Assembly (NCBI GenBank): GCA_016714935.1
Contig: JADKBU010000002.1
Location: forward strand, 124,001 to 188,000
Reading direction: 5' to 3'
Length of the DNA: 64,000 bases
Source: Candidatus Accumulibacter propinquus
GTDB taxonomy: Bacteria > Pseudomonadota > Gammaproteobacteria > Burkholderiales > Rhodocyclaceae
Both the position numbers and the translations under genes were made by a program. Below are positions 1 through 9,181 of the stretch, piece after piece. The notes under the pieces were generated by a model that was given only the letters and a program-made list of their open reading frames with translations, ran no database searches and was not told the origin of the DNA. Every line of letters begins with the position of its first letter. Within the stretch, counting starts at the first letter, position 1.

Positions 1-286
1 CGAGTTCACCGACGACGGTGTGTTGCGCATGGTCAGCATCCTCGATGTCCTGAGCGACGGGTTGTCCTCGGTTTACACCTTCTACGATCCGCAGCTGCAG
101 CCGGCCAGTTTCGGCACCTACAACATCGTCTGGCAGATTGCCCAGTGTGTTGCCAACCGGCTGCCATACCTGTATCTGGGGTACTGGATTCGAGACAGTC
201 GGAAGATGGCCTACAAGGCCAACTTCAAGCCCATCGAAGGGCTTTTCGACGGGCAATGGGGCGATTTGCGCATGCGCATCGCGTAG
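1..286 (+). CDS. bpt: Arginyltransferase/leucyltransferase (Ate/Bpt family), C-terminal part
   Basis: The reading frame enters from the left edge and ends at TAG 284-286, so only about 94 residues are visible. They match the C-terminal half of the protein-arginine/leucyl transferase family, which conjugates an amino acid from aminoacyl-tRNA to the N-terminus of Asp/Glu proteins in the N-degron pathway. Diagnostic stretches are VYTFYDP, LPYLYLGYWI and KMAYKANFKP followed by IEGL. In bacteria the enzyme usually transfers Leu (Bpt). The start and N-terminal Cys motifs lie outside the window, so the substrate specificity cannot be judged here. Confidence 0.85.
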   Translation, partial: EFTDDGVLRMVSILDVLSDGLSSVYTFYDPQLQPASFGTYNIVWQIAQCVANRLPYLYLGYWIRDSRKMAYKANFKPIEGLFDGQWGDLRMRIA

Positions 287-346
287 CGCGACCCGACATG
301 CGATCGGAGGTTGCAGCAATGCCTTTGGCCCGACCCTCCAGGGCTT

Positions 347-373
347 CCCTCTGCCTGGTTTCCGGCAGGGGGG
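347..373. terminator. Possible bidirectional hairpin between convergent genes
   Basis: CCCTCTGCC (347-355) can pair with GGCAGGGGG (364-372) around an 8-nt loop, with one G-U pair. It sits between the end of the transferase gene and the end of the minus-strand caspase gene. No T run follows, so the assignment as a terminator is tentative. Confidence 0.3.
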
Positions 374-380
374 CACCGGC

Positions 381-3356
381 TTAGCGCTTGCCGAGAACGA
401 GCGGGAAGTCGGGCACGCCACTGGGCACGATGGTGACTGGCGACTGCGCGCCCTCGGTGAGGCCCTTGACCCGTTCCGAGACGTAGAGGTCGAGCATTTT
501 GTGGGTGATGCGGCCGGACTTGTTGTAGTCCGCCTGGCCGCGCAGCCCTTCGAGGATGGCCTTGGTGAACGCGCCATTGCCCCAGTCGGGCGATTCCTGC
601 GCGTACTGGCGTCCGGTGGCCGCGGCGAAGACGATGACCCCGTTGTCGGCGCTCGACAGTTCGTTGACCACTGCGGTGGTATCCATGCGCAAGGAGCGCG
701 TACCGGTTCCCAGCACGTTGCCGGCATGGCAGGTATCGATGAAGAACATCGCCTTGCCGGGCAAGGAAACGAGCGTGTTGCGAATCTCCGTGAAGATCAC
801 ACCGGTGCGTTTCAATGACTTGATGTTGACGTCCTGCGGCAGGAAGTAATACGTGCTGTCGGAATCATTGACGCCGTGTCCGGCGATGAACACCATGGCC
901 ACGTCTCTTGCTGTCAGTTCGCGGCGTATCCATTCCAGTCCATCGAGGACATCGTCGCGCTTTGCGCCGCTGTCAGTAAGCAGGCGGACGGAAACCTTGC
1001 GGTACAGTCCGCCCTCCTGTGTCTTGAGAAAATTCGACAGATCGGTTGAGTCCTTGGCGGCGAACTCGAGCTGGATCGATGGATCCTGGTATTTGCTGAC
1101 GCCGATGGCGAGCACGTAGAGGTTCGGTCGGAGGTCCACGCCGGCGGGGCCCGACTGACCGGCGGGCGTGCTCAGCGTGGCCTGGTCCTGTTCCCTGGGC
1201 AGTTCGGTTGGCGGTCTCTTGACGGTCAATGCGGCTTCCGAAGATACGCCATGCTTGTTTTCGGCGAACAACAGGATCTGCGCGTCCAGCATCGGCAGGG
1301 AAAGCGGTACCTCGAAAATGCTTTCGCCCTTGTTCTTGGTGCGCATGTTCCTGAGCGCAGAAAGCGCTGGCAGCGTGACCAGTTGCCCATTGACGCGCGC
1401 GCGCAGTTGCGTTGCCGGGGCGTCTTCCGGTGCGCGGACGGCAACCTGCAGCTTGACCTCGTTGTCCCGGGTGATGCTCTGGGCATCTGGAGAGACGATC
1501 CGAACCGTCGGCGGCAGTCGTTCGAGAATCGCCTTGCCGCCGGTCGGATGCACGCCACTGTCGGCGAGTGCTGTGGGCGTGGCCTTGCCAATGCCTTTGC
1601 CAATGACCTCGGCGATCAGTTCCGGCCGGTAATATTCGGCGCGAAAGCGCGATACCGGAAAGAAGTCCGCCGCCTGTGCTGGTCCACGCTCGACCTGCCA
1701 GCCGACCAGCCCTTCTCCCCCCGGGCTGGCAGCGAAGTGGCCGCTGGTGGTCCACATCACCCAGCGGCGTCCGTCAGCGTGCGGGAAGAGTGCGAGTTGC
1801 TCGCTCCCATCCGGTTGTCGGTACCAGCGCAGCGTGCCATCGCTGAAGGCGGCGGCGATCCATCGCCCGTCGTCACTGATGTTGATCTGCCACGGCGTGG
1901 CGGGCGCAGCAGTGCGCCACAACTCGCGACCATTGCGGTCATAGAGATGCAGCTTGTGGTTCGTCGCCACGGCAACGTGTTCGCCGTCGCGCGAGACGCT
2001 GGCCGAGAGTGACCACTCTCCGGCATCGAGAGTGAGCGCCTTGCCGTTGATCAACGGCCGTTGCCGCTCGAACCAGTTGTCGATGTTGGTCCTGCCGGAC
2101 ATCGTTCTCGGTGCTTGCCACTCCTTGCCGGGTTTTGCCCAGGCCAATTGCCGGATATCGAACGCTTCGCCGGTGCCAGCGGGGCGTGCTTCACGGAAAG
2201 CCACGCCGCTGGCGTCGCCCGCGAGCCGGAAGCGGCTGCGCAGATTGCGGAAGTCCAGCAGGTTGTTGCCGATACCGAGCAGCGGTTGTCCGTCGGCGGC
2301 AAGGATTCCCCACGCGGGATCGGCGGAAGCATACAGCAGGCGACCGTCGCGCGTGGCGTGCAGCGCGGTAATCGTGTTGCTGGTCAGGGGGATCACCGAA
2401 GCAGGCGTGCCCATGCCAGCGTCAGGCCAGACGCACAGGGCAAACTGGCCCTTGACCGTGGTCCATGTTCCCGCCGCGTAGATCCGTTTGCCGTCGGCCG
2501 ACCAGGCGACGACACTGAGACTTCGTGACAGTCCGGCCTGGGCCGGCGAGAGCTGCTTCTTCTGTTTCAGTGTTCTGGCGTCGAGCAGGGCGACGTTGCC
2601 CTGGTCGGCGGTACCCACCGCCAAACTCTGCCCGTCGGGTGAAAAGGCCAGCCCGAAAGGTATCCCGGTGCCGACCAGGGTGTCCCGTGACAGTAACTTG
2701 AGGCCTTTGCTGGTGACTTCGTAGGCGCGCAGGAAACCGTCGGCGCTGCTGACGATCAGGGACTTGCCGTCCGGTGACCAGGCCGTGGCGTTGACCTCGT
2801 CGCTGAAATCGGCATCGCCCTGCATCTCGCGTGCGCTGCTCCAGCCGTCGGCGCCAAGAAACAGTCGTACTCCCTGTTTTCCCCATAGCCCGGCGACGAG
2901 CATTGTGCCGTCTGGAGAAAACGACAGATGGGTGAGCACGTCCGGGAGCCCGGAAATGCGGTGAATGATCTGGCCATCATTGCGTCGCACCAGATAAATG
3001 TCATTGTTCGACGACCAGCCCGCCGCGGCAAAGGTCGACCCGTCCGGGGTCATCGCCACGGCATAGAGTTTGCCATCGTTGCCGGCTGCGGAAGGCGGCC
3101 TGAACACTGCCAGCAGCGCACCGCTGCCGGCATCCCAGACGCGCGCGGTCTTGTCTTCCGACGCCGTGACCACATAGCGGCCATCGCGGTCCATGCTCGT
3201 CGCGCGGATTGGTGCGACATGCGCACCGGTTTCCAGGCGCAGGCTGGGAGTTGCTTCCTGCGCGCCGCTCCCACCGGCAAGCAGCAGGCCGCTCAGCAGC
3301 GAGCAGAGGAGTAGTACGAGCAGCGTCCTCGGCGGGCGCCAGGATTCCCGAGGCAT
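381..3356 (-). CDS. WD40-repeat protein with C-terminal caspase-like (peptidase C14) domain
   Basis: 991 residues. A hydrophobic N-terminus (about residues 11-30, leucine rich) looks like a signal peptide, so the protein is probably periplasmic or membrane anchored. Residues 40 to about 560 hold repeated WD40/YVTN-like blades, for example the TASEDKTARVWD unit and several SPDG motifs. A linker leads to a caspase p20-like domain from about residue 750. The predicted dyad is His827 in AGHG and Cys876 in FIDTCHAG. WD40-caspase fusions are known in bacteria, mostly without defined substrates. The gene follows the lipoprotein gene by 17 bp on the same strand, which suggests an operon. Function in regulated proteolysis is inference. 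Confidence 0.85.
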   Translation of the reverse strand: MPRESWRPPRTLLVLLLCSLLSGLLLAGGSGAQEATPSLRLETGAHVAPIRATSMDRDGRYVVTASEDKTARVWDAGSGALLAVFRPPSAAGNDGKLYAVAMTPDGSTFAAAGWSSNNDIYLVRRNDGQIIHRISGLPDVLTHLSFSPDGTMLVAGLWGKQGVRLFLGADGWSSAREMQGDADFSDEVNATAWSPDGKSLIVSSADGFLRAYEVTSKGLKLLSRDTLVGTGIPFGLAFSPDGQSLAVGTADQGNVALLDARTLKQKKQLSPAQAGLSRSLSVVAWSADGKRIYAAGTWTTVKGQFALCVWPDAGMGTPASVIPLTSNTITALHATRDGRLLYASADPAWGILAADGQPLLGIGNNLLDFRNLRSRFRLAGDASGVAFREARPAGTGEAFDIRQLAWAKPGKEWQAPRTMSGRTNIDNWFERQRPLINGKALTLDAGEWSLSASVSRDGEHVAVATNHKLHLYDRNGRELWRTAAPATPWQINISDDGRWIAAAFSDGTLRWYRQPDGSEQLALFPHADGRRWVMWTTSGHFAASPGGEGLVGWQVERGPAQAADFFPVSRFRAEYYRPELIAEVIGKGIGKATPTALADSGVHPTGGKAILERLPPTVRIVSPDAQSITRDNEVKLQVAVRAPEDAPATQLRARVNGQLVTLPALSALRNMRTKNKGESIFEVPLSLPMLDAQILLFAENKHGVSSEAALTVKRPPTELPREQDQATLSTPAGQSGPAGVDLRPNLYVLAIGVSKYQDPSIQLEFAAKDSTDLSNFLKTQEGGLYRKVSVRLLTDSGAKRDDVLDGLEWIRRELTARDVAMVFIAGHGVNDSDSTYYFLPQDVNIKSLKRTGVIFTEIRNTLVSLPGKAMFFIDTCHAGNVLGTGTRSLRMDTTAVVNELSSADNGVIVFAAATGRQYAQESPDWGNGAFTKAILEGLRGQADYNKSGRITHKMLDLYVSERVKGLTEGAQSPVTIVPSGVPDFPLVLGKR

Positions 3357-3373
3357 GGAGAATGCGCGGAGAA

Positions 3374-4573
3374 TCAGCAGGAAACCTTCTTGAACTCGAT
3401 GCGCTGGTCCAGGGCATCGGAATCGTTGCCCTTGCCGGTACCTACGACAGCGCGTTGCGAACCATAACCCTTGGCCACGGAGCGCTTGGCAAAGCCGGGA
3501 TTGACCGAGCCGATCTTTTGCCTGACGAACTCGGCGCGTTGCAGGGAAAGGCGTTCATCCATCTGTTCGGAGGTTCCTCGCCGCGTGTGTCCTGCGACTT
3601 CGATGCATGCCGTCTGACGCTGCGATTGCTTGGCAATCTCCGTCATCCACTGGGCATAGGGCTGCTGATCCTGGGTGAACGCGGTCGCCCCAGGCTTGAA
3701 GTTGAACTGGACGGCCAGTCGGTCGGTTGCCAGTCCCATTTCCACAAGACGCCCAAAAGCCTGCATGGCCGCCTGCTTGCGCCCCAGTTTCTGATTGTTG
3801 AGGTAAATGCCGATATACACGCGCGCCTGGTTGCCAGCGGGATTCTTCAGCACCGCTTCGTAGAGTGCGAGCGAGTCCTTGTAGCGTTTGGCCTGGTACG
3901 CTGCCAGCGCTTCGCTGATCGTCGACGCGGCCAGCACTGAGTCAATATAGGCGGGATTGATCGGGTCACCCGCTTTGGTTCCCTGGCAGGTCTTGACATA
4001 GCCGTCAACCGCCGCGTCCTTCGACCACACGGGCATTTCCCGGAAAAATGCGAGGGGTGTCGGGTCGAACCCGTCGGGAAGCGAGCGCGCCAGACCCTTA
4101 CTGATGATCTTGCCGGTTTTCAGGTCGGCGAGGGCGAAACAGATACGGTAGGCATCCCGTTCGCCGTCAGCCTTTCCCTGCAGGTTGATTGGCGTGAAGG
4201 TACCGACCATCAGCAACGGAAGCGCCGAGACACTTTCACTGCTGAAACGTTTGACATCTACCTGCTGATAGTCCGCTTTCACCAGTTGCACTACGGATTG
4301 TTCCATCGCTGCAGTCGCTTCGGTCTGCATGCCGCTGTTGCCGTCCACCAGGGGATCGACGATCATGGTATAGCGTTGGTCTTTGGCCAGGTTGGCATTG
4401 GCCAGCAGGTCCTGTGCGGCCTTGCGCACTGCCTGGTCGTAGGGCAGGGCGACCAGTGCTGGAACAGGCGCTGCCGCTATCACTATCGGTTTTTCCTCGG
4501 TGGTGCTGCAACCCGCGACGAGGAGTCCGACGGAAAGGCCAAGGCCTGCGAGAAGGCGGGATTTGCATGACAT
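3374..4573 (-). CDS. Lipoprotein with TPR-like region and C-terminal OmpA-like domain
   Basis: 399 residues starting with a clear lipoprotein signal whose lipobox LVAGC puts the lipidated Cys at residue 22. The ATG at 4573 has AGGAG eight bases upstream. The middle part resembles periplasmic lipoproteins of the LpoB/CsgG kind only weakly. Around residues 230-280 there is a TPR-like helix pair (AYQAKRYKDSLALYEAVL). The last 90 residues look like an OmpA/Pal peptidoglycan-binding fold with VAGHTRRGTSEQMDERLSLQRA split over the usual GHTD-R-LS-RA positions. The neighbour is the WD40-caspase gene 17 bp downstream, so the two products probably act together at the envelope. The exact role is unknown. 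Confidence 0.8.
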   Translation of the reverse strand: MSCKSRLLAGLGLSVGLLVAGCSTTEEKPIVIAAAPVPALVALPYDQAVRKAAQDLLANANLAKDQRYTMIVDPLVDGNSGMQTEATAAMEQSVVQLVKADYQQVDVKRFSSESVSALPLLMVGTFTPINLQGKADGERDAYRICFALADLKTGKIISKGLARSLPDGFDPTPLAFFREMPVWSKDAAVDGYVKTCQGTKAGDPINPAYIDSVLAASTISEALAAYQAKRYKDSLALYEAVLKNPAGNQARVYIGIYLNNQKLGRKQAAMQAFGRLVEMGLATDRLAVQFNFKPGATAFTQDQQPYAQWMTEIAKQSQRQTACIEVAGHTRRGTSEQMDERLSLQRAEFVRQKIGSVNPGFAKRSVAKGYGSQRAVVGTGKGNDSDALDQRIEFKKVSC

Positions 4574-4749
4574 GATGGTTCACTCCTGGTAGTCGATTGG
4601 GGTTCGACAAGGCACGGCCGAAGGCGTTCGTGACTGGTGTTTCAACAGTCTTCGGACAACCTGCAGGCGAACTGCGACGACCATCGCCTGGTGTTTACTG
4701 CCGTGGCGGCAGGAACGACGTCACCGGGCGCCCGTTTGCCATCGGCGGG

Positions 4750-5085
4750 TTACTTGCTCCCAAGGCTGCCCGGCGACAGGCCCTGCTCCAGCATCTCGGT
4801 TTCCAGCTTGAGGCGCAACATCAGCAGGCCGCGCAGAGATTGCCGTGCTTTGTCTGCTGCCCATGTCGCGTGCGGGTCCTCGATGCAGGTTTTCACCGCC
4901 GCCTGATCGGAGAGATCGACACCGCAAATGGCAGCGTAATGAACGATTTCCCGATCGAGTTCGGCCATCTCCCGGCCGTAGTTTTCGAAGCCACTCATGG
5001 CCGGAGGCTCCCGCCGCCGCACTGCGCGGTCATCGGCACGCGTGTACGGGTAACGATTCCATGGTGGTACGTACCTGTCATGCAA
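4750..5085 (-). CDS. Small hypothetical protein
   Basis: Up to 111 residues; not recognised. A TTG at 5085 with AGGAG four bases upstream is one start. An internal ATG at 4998 preceded by GGAG gives an 82-residue alternative beginning MSGFENYGREMAELDREIVH. The N-terminal extension is rich in Arg, Tyr and Pro; the rest is predicted helical with an acidic/hydrophobic pattern and two Cys. There is no signal peptide or membrane segment. It lies between the lipocalin and the lipoprotein-caspase pair on the same strand, separated by 28 bp from the former and 176 bp from the latter. The 176-bp gap contains no recognisable gene. Confidence 0.5.
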   Translation of the reverse strand: MHDRYVPPWNRYPYTRADDRAVRRREPPAMSGFENYGREMAELDREIVHYAAICGVDLSDQAAVKTCIEDPHATWAADKARQSLRGLLMLRLKLETEMLEQGLSPGSLGSK

Positions 5086-5113
5086 AATACTCCTTTGGTC
5101 GGATTTCGCGACT

Positions 5114-5647
5114 CTATTCCGGTCGATCCTGGACTACCCAGATCAGTCGGCTGGTGTCGAACCCAAGTTCACTGGCCTTGGTCAGCAGTTGCTCGCGGAC
5201 CCCTGTCGGCAGGCTGCGCTCGCGGGAGAGTATCCACAAATAATCTCGGCTGGGACCGACGACCAGTGACCAGCGGTAGTAATGCTCGTCGAGCGCCGCG
5301 ATGTGGTAGCCGCCGTAGAAGGGCCCGAAGAACGAAACCTTCAAGGAGCCCTGCGTCGCCTCGCCGATCAGGAACGCCTTGCCGATAGCTTCCTTCCAGG
5401 TGTCCTTTTCGGCGCTGTAACCGCGATTGATCACTTTGACGCTGCCATCGGGTTGCAGGTGATACTGCGCTGAGACGTCGCTGAGGCCACGTTCGAAGGA
5501 ATGGTCGAGACGGGCTATCTCATACCACTTGCCGAGGTAGCGATCGAGTTGAAAGTGGCTGACCGGAGTGATCCCTTCCGGGAGTCCGGTACAGGCAACG
5601 AGCAACAGCCATGAGCCGCAGAGCAGCAGAAAACGCAGGGCGCACAT
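5114..5647 (-). CDS. blc: Outer-membrane lipoprotein Blc (bacterial lipocalin)
   Basis: 177 residues. The N-terminus MCALRFLLLCGSWLLLVAC ends in a lipobox, so the mature protein should be lipidated at Cys19. The lipocalin signature GKWYEIARLDHSFERG follows directly, and the later block FFGPFYGGYHIAALD and the Arg-containing C-terminal strand fit the Blc family. Length is normal. Bacterial lipocalins bind fatty acids or lysophospholipids in the envelope and are often induced under stress. The ATG at 5647 has GAGG eight bases upstream. Confidence 0.93.
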   Translation of the reverse strand: MCALRFLLLCGSWLLLVACTGLPEGITPVSHFQLDRYLGKWYEIARLDHSFERGLSDVSAQYHLQPDGSVKVINRGYSAEKDTWKEAIGKAFLIGEATQGSLKVSFFGPFYGGYHIAALDEHYYRWSLVVGPSRDYLWILSRERSLPTGVREQLLTKASELGFDTSRLIWVVQDRPE

Positions 5648-5725
5648 GCGATCAACCTCGCTGGTGGCTAATCGGGATAGGAAGAGGCCTGCGGCTCTTC
5701 ACTCCGACACCTCCGGAGGTACGGA

Positions 5726-6183
5726 TTACGTATCCGGCGGTACGATGAATTGAATTCCTACCGTGGCGCATGGCTGGTTAGTCCAAAGTCTATGGAGAAG
5801 CGAAATAGTAGCAGCAATAAAGGAGCAATTTTCCCTGCGGCCGACTGTCGGCTGGGCCAGAATGCGTTTGTCCTCCGATTGCGCCTTCCCGCCGACATAC
5901 GCGCCATCCACGTGTATCTTGCCCTGCACGGTGTTGGCCAACAGGATGACCGCCGCCGGGTACAGGCACAGCAGCAACTTGTGGAAAACGAAAATCGTTC
6001 CGGACGTGGACAGGAAAGCTTCCGCCCAGCCTGCAGAATGCCAAATCGTGCGGGTTGGGCGGAAGTCTGCCGGTGCGCTTTGCCGCAGTGCGGGCAAACC
6101 ACTTCGTCCGCATCGCTCCAGCGCACGCGCCGGATCAGGGTAAACGCGTCATCGTCGCTCAGGCCCAAGAATTGTGGTGGCAT
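5726..6183 (-). pseudogene. Decayed IS1595-family transposase
   Basis: Reading on the minus strand from 6183, the peptide MPPQFLGLSDDDAFTLIRRV and the following WSDAD-VVCPHCGKA match the N-terminal zinc-ribbon part of IS1595-type transposases. The match then shifts frame to SGTIFVFHKLLL and ILLANTVQGK, which jumps straight to IHVDGAYVGGK. In intact family members roughly 50 or more residues separate these last two blocks, so at least one internal deletion and one frameshift are present and the C-terminal catalytic part is missing. No clean terminal inverted repeats could be defined. The remnant lies directly upstream of the SulP transporter gene. Confidence 0.75.
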
Positions 6184-6291
6184 GAGGCTGTCTGAATCCC
6201 GCGAGTTTTGCCAAAAGGGTTATCTGTTGCTGGATTTCCGGTAGATCAAGGTATATTGCCGATCTATGTCTTTGTGCCTGGAGCCACTCAC

Positions 6292-8031
6292 ATGAAAACT
6301 GCCGTTTTGCTCAAGTACCTGCAGTCCGGTTTGCCGTTGATCAGCACGCTGAAAGAGTATCGCCTGGCCTGGCTGAGCAAGGATGCGATCGCCGGGCTTT
6401 CAGCGTGTATCGTGTCGATTCCGTCGGTGATTGCCTACGCTGAACTGGTTCACTTGCCACCGATTACCGGACTCTACGCTGCGCTGGCCGCGGCCGTCGG
6501 CTACGCGCTGTTCTCCAGTTCGCGGCACGTCATCGCCGGGCCGGACGCGGCCATCGGCCTGCTGGCGGGTTCGGCGATTCTGCCACTGGCGCTGGGAGAT
6601 CCGGCGCGCATCGTCGTACTGGCAGCGGTGCTGAGCATCCTTTCGGGTGGTGTGCTGCTGCTTGCTGCCCGCCTGAAACTGGGCATCATCGCCGATCTGC
6701 TGTCGCGACCGGTGTTGATCGGCTATCTGAACGGGGCTTCGCTGGTGCTGATCGCCACCCAACTTGGCAAGATGTTTCGCATCAAGACCGAGGGCGAGGA
6801 ATTCTTCGAACTGGTCTACGTCGTGATCGAGAGGTTGCCCGAGACGCACCTGCCGACCTTTGTCTTCGGTGTCCTGCTGGTTGGCCTGCTGGTCGGACTG
6901 GCGCGCTGGATGCCACGGGTGCCGGGCGCGCTGGCGGTGTGTGCGGTAGCGATTGCTGCAAGTTTCGCGCTCGACCTGGGCAGCTACGGCGTGGCACTGG
7001 TTGGTCAGGTGCCCTCGGGTGTGCCGCACCTGACAATCCCGAAAGTGCACTGGGCCGACATTTCAGCGCTCGCGCCGGCAGCGGTGGCGATTGCCTTTCT
7101 CGCCTTTTCGGACGGCATTCTTCTGGCCCAGACCTTTGCCGAAAAAAACGGTTACGAGGTCCGCCCGAATCGGGAACTGGTAGCTCTTGGCTCGGCGAAC
7201 ATCCTTGCCGGCGTCTGGCAGGGATTTCCGGTTTCCGCCAGTCAGTCGCGTACTTCGATCGTCGATTCGGCGGGCGGCAAGTCACAGGTGGCGCAACTCG
7301 TGGTGGCGCTGGGCTTGCTGCTGTTCCTGTTTTTTCTAACCGGGTTGATCGCCTTGCTGCCGAAAGTGGCGCTGGGCGCGATCCTTATCGTGACCGCGAT
7401 CGGAATGCTGGAAGTGGCGTCGCTGGGCGGGCTGTACAAGGTCGATCGTGTCGAGTTCGGCATCGCCATGGGCGTGACCATGGCCATCCTGATCGCCGGG
7501 GTCGTGCCGGGGATCATCCTCGGCCTGCTGCTGTCTCTGATCTCGATTCTTGTGGAAGTCTCACGCCCTGGCGATGCGGTACTTCGCCGACGGGTCAGCG
7601 ATGGGCGGTTCCACGACTGTCGCGATGACGAAGCCGCGGAAAGCGTCCCCGGCCTGTTGATCTACCGGCTCTACGCGCCGCTGAACTTCGCCAACGCACG
7701 GCACGTCGTGACGCGCATCCGGACGCTGGTGGACGAGGCTGATTCACCGATCAGGTGGCTGGTGATCGATGCACAGGCGATTCACGACATGGATGTCACC
7801 GCCGCGCAGCGCTTTGCTGAGTTGCATCGTGAACTCGCCGAGGAGGGTATTGACGTCAAGATTGCCGATGCCCCGCGGCCATTCCTGGAAGAACTCGCCA
7901 AGGTCGGGCTCTCGGACGAAATCGGCAGGAACGATTTCTTTGTCTCGGTCAAGAAAGCGGTCGAGGCCTTCGAGCAGGCTCAGGTTTCCAGGAGCCAGGC
8001 AGGATTGAAGTACGCGGCTTCTCCGCGCTAG
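6292..8031 (+). CDS. SulP-family anion transporter with C-terminal STAS domain
   Basis: 579 residues from the ATG at 6292, which has GGAG nine bases upstream; an earlier in-frame start at 6208 would add an unlikely tail. About 10-12 hydrophobic helices occupy residues 30-420 and include the family motif SSSRHVIAGPDAA. The C-terminal 130 residues form a STAS domain (LNFANARHV, then WLVIDAQAIHDMDVTAA). SulP proteins carry sulfate, bicarbonate or dicarboxylates; the substrate cannot be read from the sequence. The gene is alone on the plus strand, with an IS remnant upstream and a strong hairpin downstream. Confidence 0.9.
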   Translation: MKTAVLLKYLQSGLPLISTLKEYRLAWLSKDAIAGLSACIVSIPSVIAYAELVHLPPITGLYAALAAAVGYALFSSSRHVIAGPDAAIGLLAGSAILPLALGDPARIVVLAAVLSILSGGVLLLAARLKLGIIADLLSRPVLIGYLNGASLVLIATQLGKMFRIKTEGEEFFELVYVVIERLPETHLPTFVFGVLLVGLLVGLARWMPRVPGALAVCAVAIAASFALDLGSYGVALVGQVPSGVPHLTIPKVHWADISALAPAAVAIAFLAFSDGILLAQTFAEKNGYEVRPNRELVALGSANILAGVWQGFPVSASQSRTSIVDSAGGKSQVAQLVVALGLLLFLFFLTGLIALLPKVALGAILIVTAIGMLEVASLGGLYKVDRVEFGIAMGVTMAILIAGVVPGIILGLLLSLISILVEVSRPGDAVLRRRVSDGRFHDCRDDEAAESVPGLLIYRLYAPLNFANARHVVTRIRTLVDEADSPIRWLVIDAQAIHDMDVTAAQRFAELHRELAEEGIDVKIADAPRPFLEELAKVGLSDEIGRNDFFVSVKKAVEAFEQAQVSRSQAGLKYAASPR

Positions 8032-8052
8032 GTATCGAGAGGCGCAAGCGTT

Positions 8053-8083
8053 CCTGCGGACCGGGCGAAGACCGGTCCGCAGG
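8053..8083. terminator. Perfect 12-bp stem-loop between convergent genes
   Basis: CCTGCGGACCGG (8053-8064) is the exact reverse complement of CCGGTCCGCAGG (8072-8083), with a 7-nt loop. It lies between the SulP stop at 8031 and the DAHP synthase stop at 8095, so it can serve both strands. There is no U-tract on either side. Confidence 0.6.
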
Positions 8084-8094
8084 CAGGTTCAGTG

Positions 8095-9168
8095 TCAGCC
8101 GATGCGTCCGGGCAGGACCGTCCGCAGCAGGGCGGCGGCGTCGCGGATCATTTTTTCGGTGGTTTCCCAGTCGACACAGGCGTCAGTCACCGAACAGCCA
8201 TACTTGAGCTGTGAGAGGTCGTCCGGAATCGCCTGGTTGCCGGCGACGATATTTGACTCAATCATCATTCCGACCAGCGATTTGTTCCCGAGGCGGACCT
8301 GATTGACCGCGTCGGCCATGACCAGCGGTTGCAGGTCATGTTTCTTGTAACTGTTGGCATGCGAGCAGTCGACGACGATGTTGCTCGGCAAACCCGCTTT
8401 GCGCAGCGCCTGTTCGGCCATCTGCACGCTGACCGTGTCATAGTTTGGTCGGCCGTCGCCGCCACGCAGGACGAGGTGGCCGTAGCGGTTGCCGCGCGTG
8501 CGCACGATCGACGTGCGGCCCTGGCCGTTGATTCCCAGGAAGCTGTGTGGGCGCGAGGCCGAGAGGATGGCGTTGACGGCGATACCGACATCGCCGTTGG
8601 TGCCGTTCTTGAAGCCGACCGGCGTGGATAGTCCAGAAGAGATCTCGCGGTGGGTCTGCGACTCGGTTGTGCGGGCGCCGATTGCCGTCCAGGACATCAA
8701 ATCGCCGAGGTATTGCGGGGCGATCGGGTCGAGTGCTTCGGTGCCAGTGGGCATGCCGAGTTCTGCGAGTTGCAACAGAAACTCGCGTGCCTTGTGCATG
8801 CCCTGATCGACACGGAAGGAATCGTCCATATCCGGGTCATTGATATAGCCTTTCCAACCGGTCGTCGTGCGCGGCTTTTCGAAATACACGCGCATCACCA
8901 GATAGAGCGTCTCGCCGACCGCGTCGGCAAGCGCCTTGAGACGCTGCGCATAGTCGAGCCCGGCCACCGGATCATGGATCGAGCACGGACCGACGACGAC
9001 AAACAGCCGTGGGTCGCGGCGGTCGAGAATGTTGCGCAAGACTTCGCGGCCGTGCATCACCAGGCTGGCGGCACTTGCCGTAAGCGGTAAACGGGCATGG
9101 ATTTCCTCCGGCGAAGGCATGGGGTCGAAGGCGCTAACGTTGATGTTGTCGATGTCGTGGGTAGTCAT
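8095..9168 (-). CDS. aroG: 3-deoxy-7-phosphoheptulonate (DAHP) synthase, class I AroFGH type
   Basis: 357 residues, the normal length of the AroF/G/H family. It condenses phosphoenolpyruvate and erythrose 4-phosphate in the first step of the shikimate pathway. Visible motifs are VVVGPCSIHDP, MRVYFEKPRTT-GWKGYINDP, GARTTESQTHRE and GFKNGT, and VVDCSHANSYKKH carries metal and substrate ligands. The feedback type (Phe, Tyr or Trp sensitive) cannot be assigned securely, so the symbol is provisional. It starts 13 bp after the mfd stop and is probably co-transcribed with it. Confidence 0.93.
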   Translation of the reverse strand: MTTHDIDNINVSAFDPMPSPEEIHARLPLTASAASLVMHGREVLRNILDRRDPRLFVVVGPCSIHDPVAGLDYAQRLKALADAVGETLYLVMRVYFEKPRTTTGWKGYINDPDMDDSFRVDQGMHKAREFLLQLAELGMPTGTEALDPIAPQYLGDLMSWTAIGARTTESQTHREISSGLSTPVGFKNGTNGDVGIAVNAILSASRPHSFLGINGQGRTSIVRTRGNRYGHLVLRGGDGRPNYDTVSVQMAEQALRKAGLPSNIVVDCSHANSYKKHDLQPLVMADAVNQVRLGNKSLVGMMIESNIVAGNQAIPDDLSQLKYGCSVTDACVDWETTEKMIRDAAALLRTVLPGRIG

Positions 9169-9181
9169 GGCGTCCGCAGGT

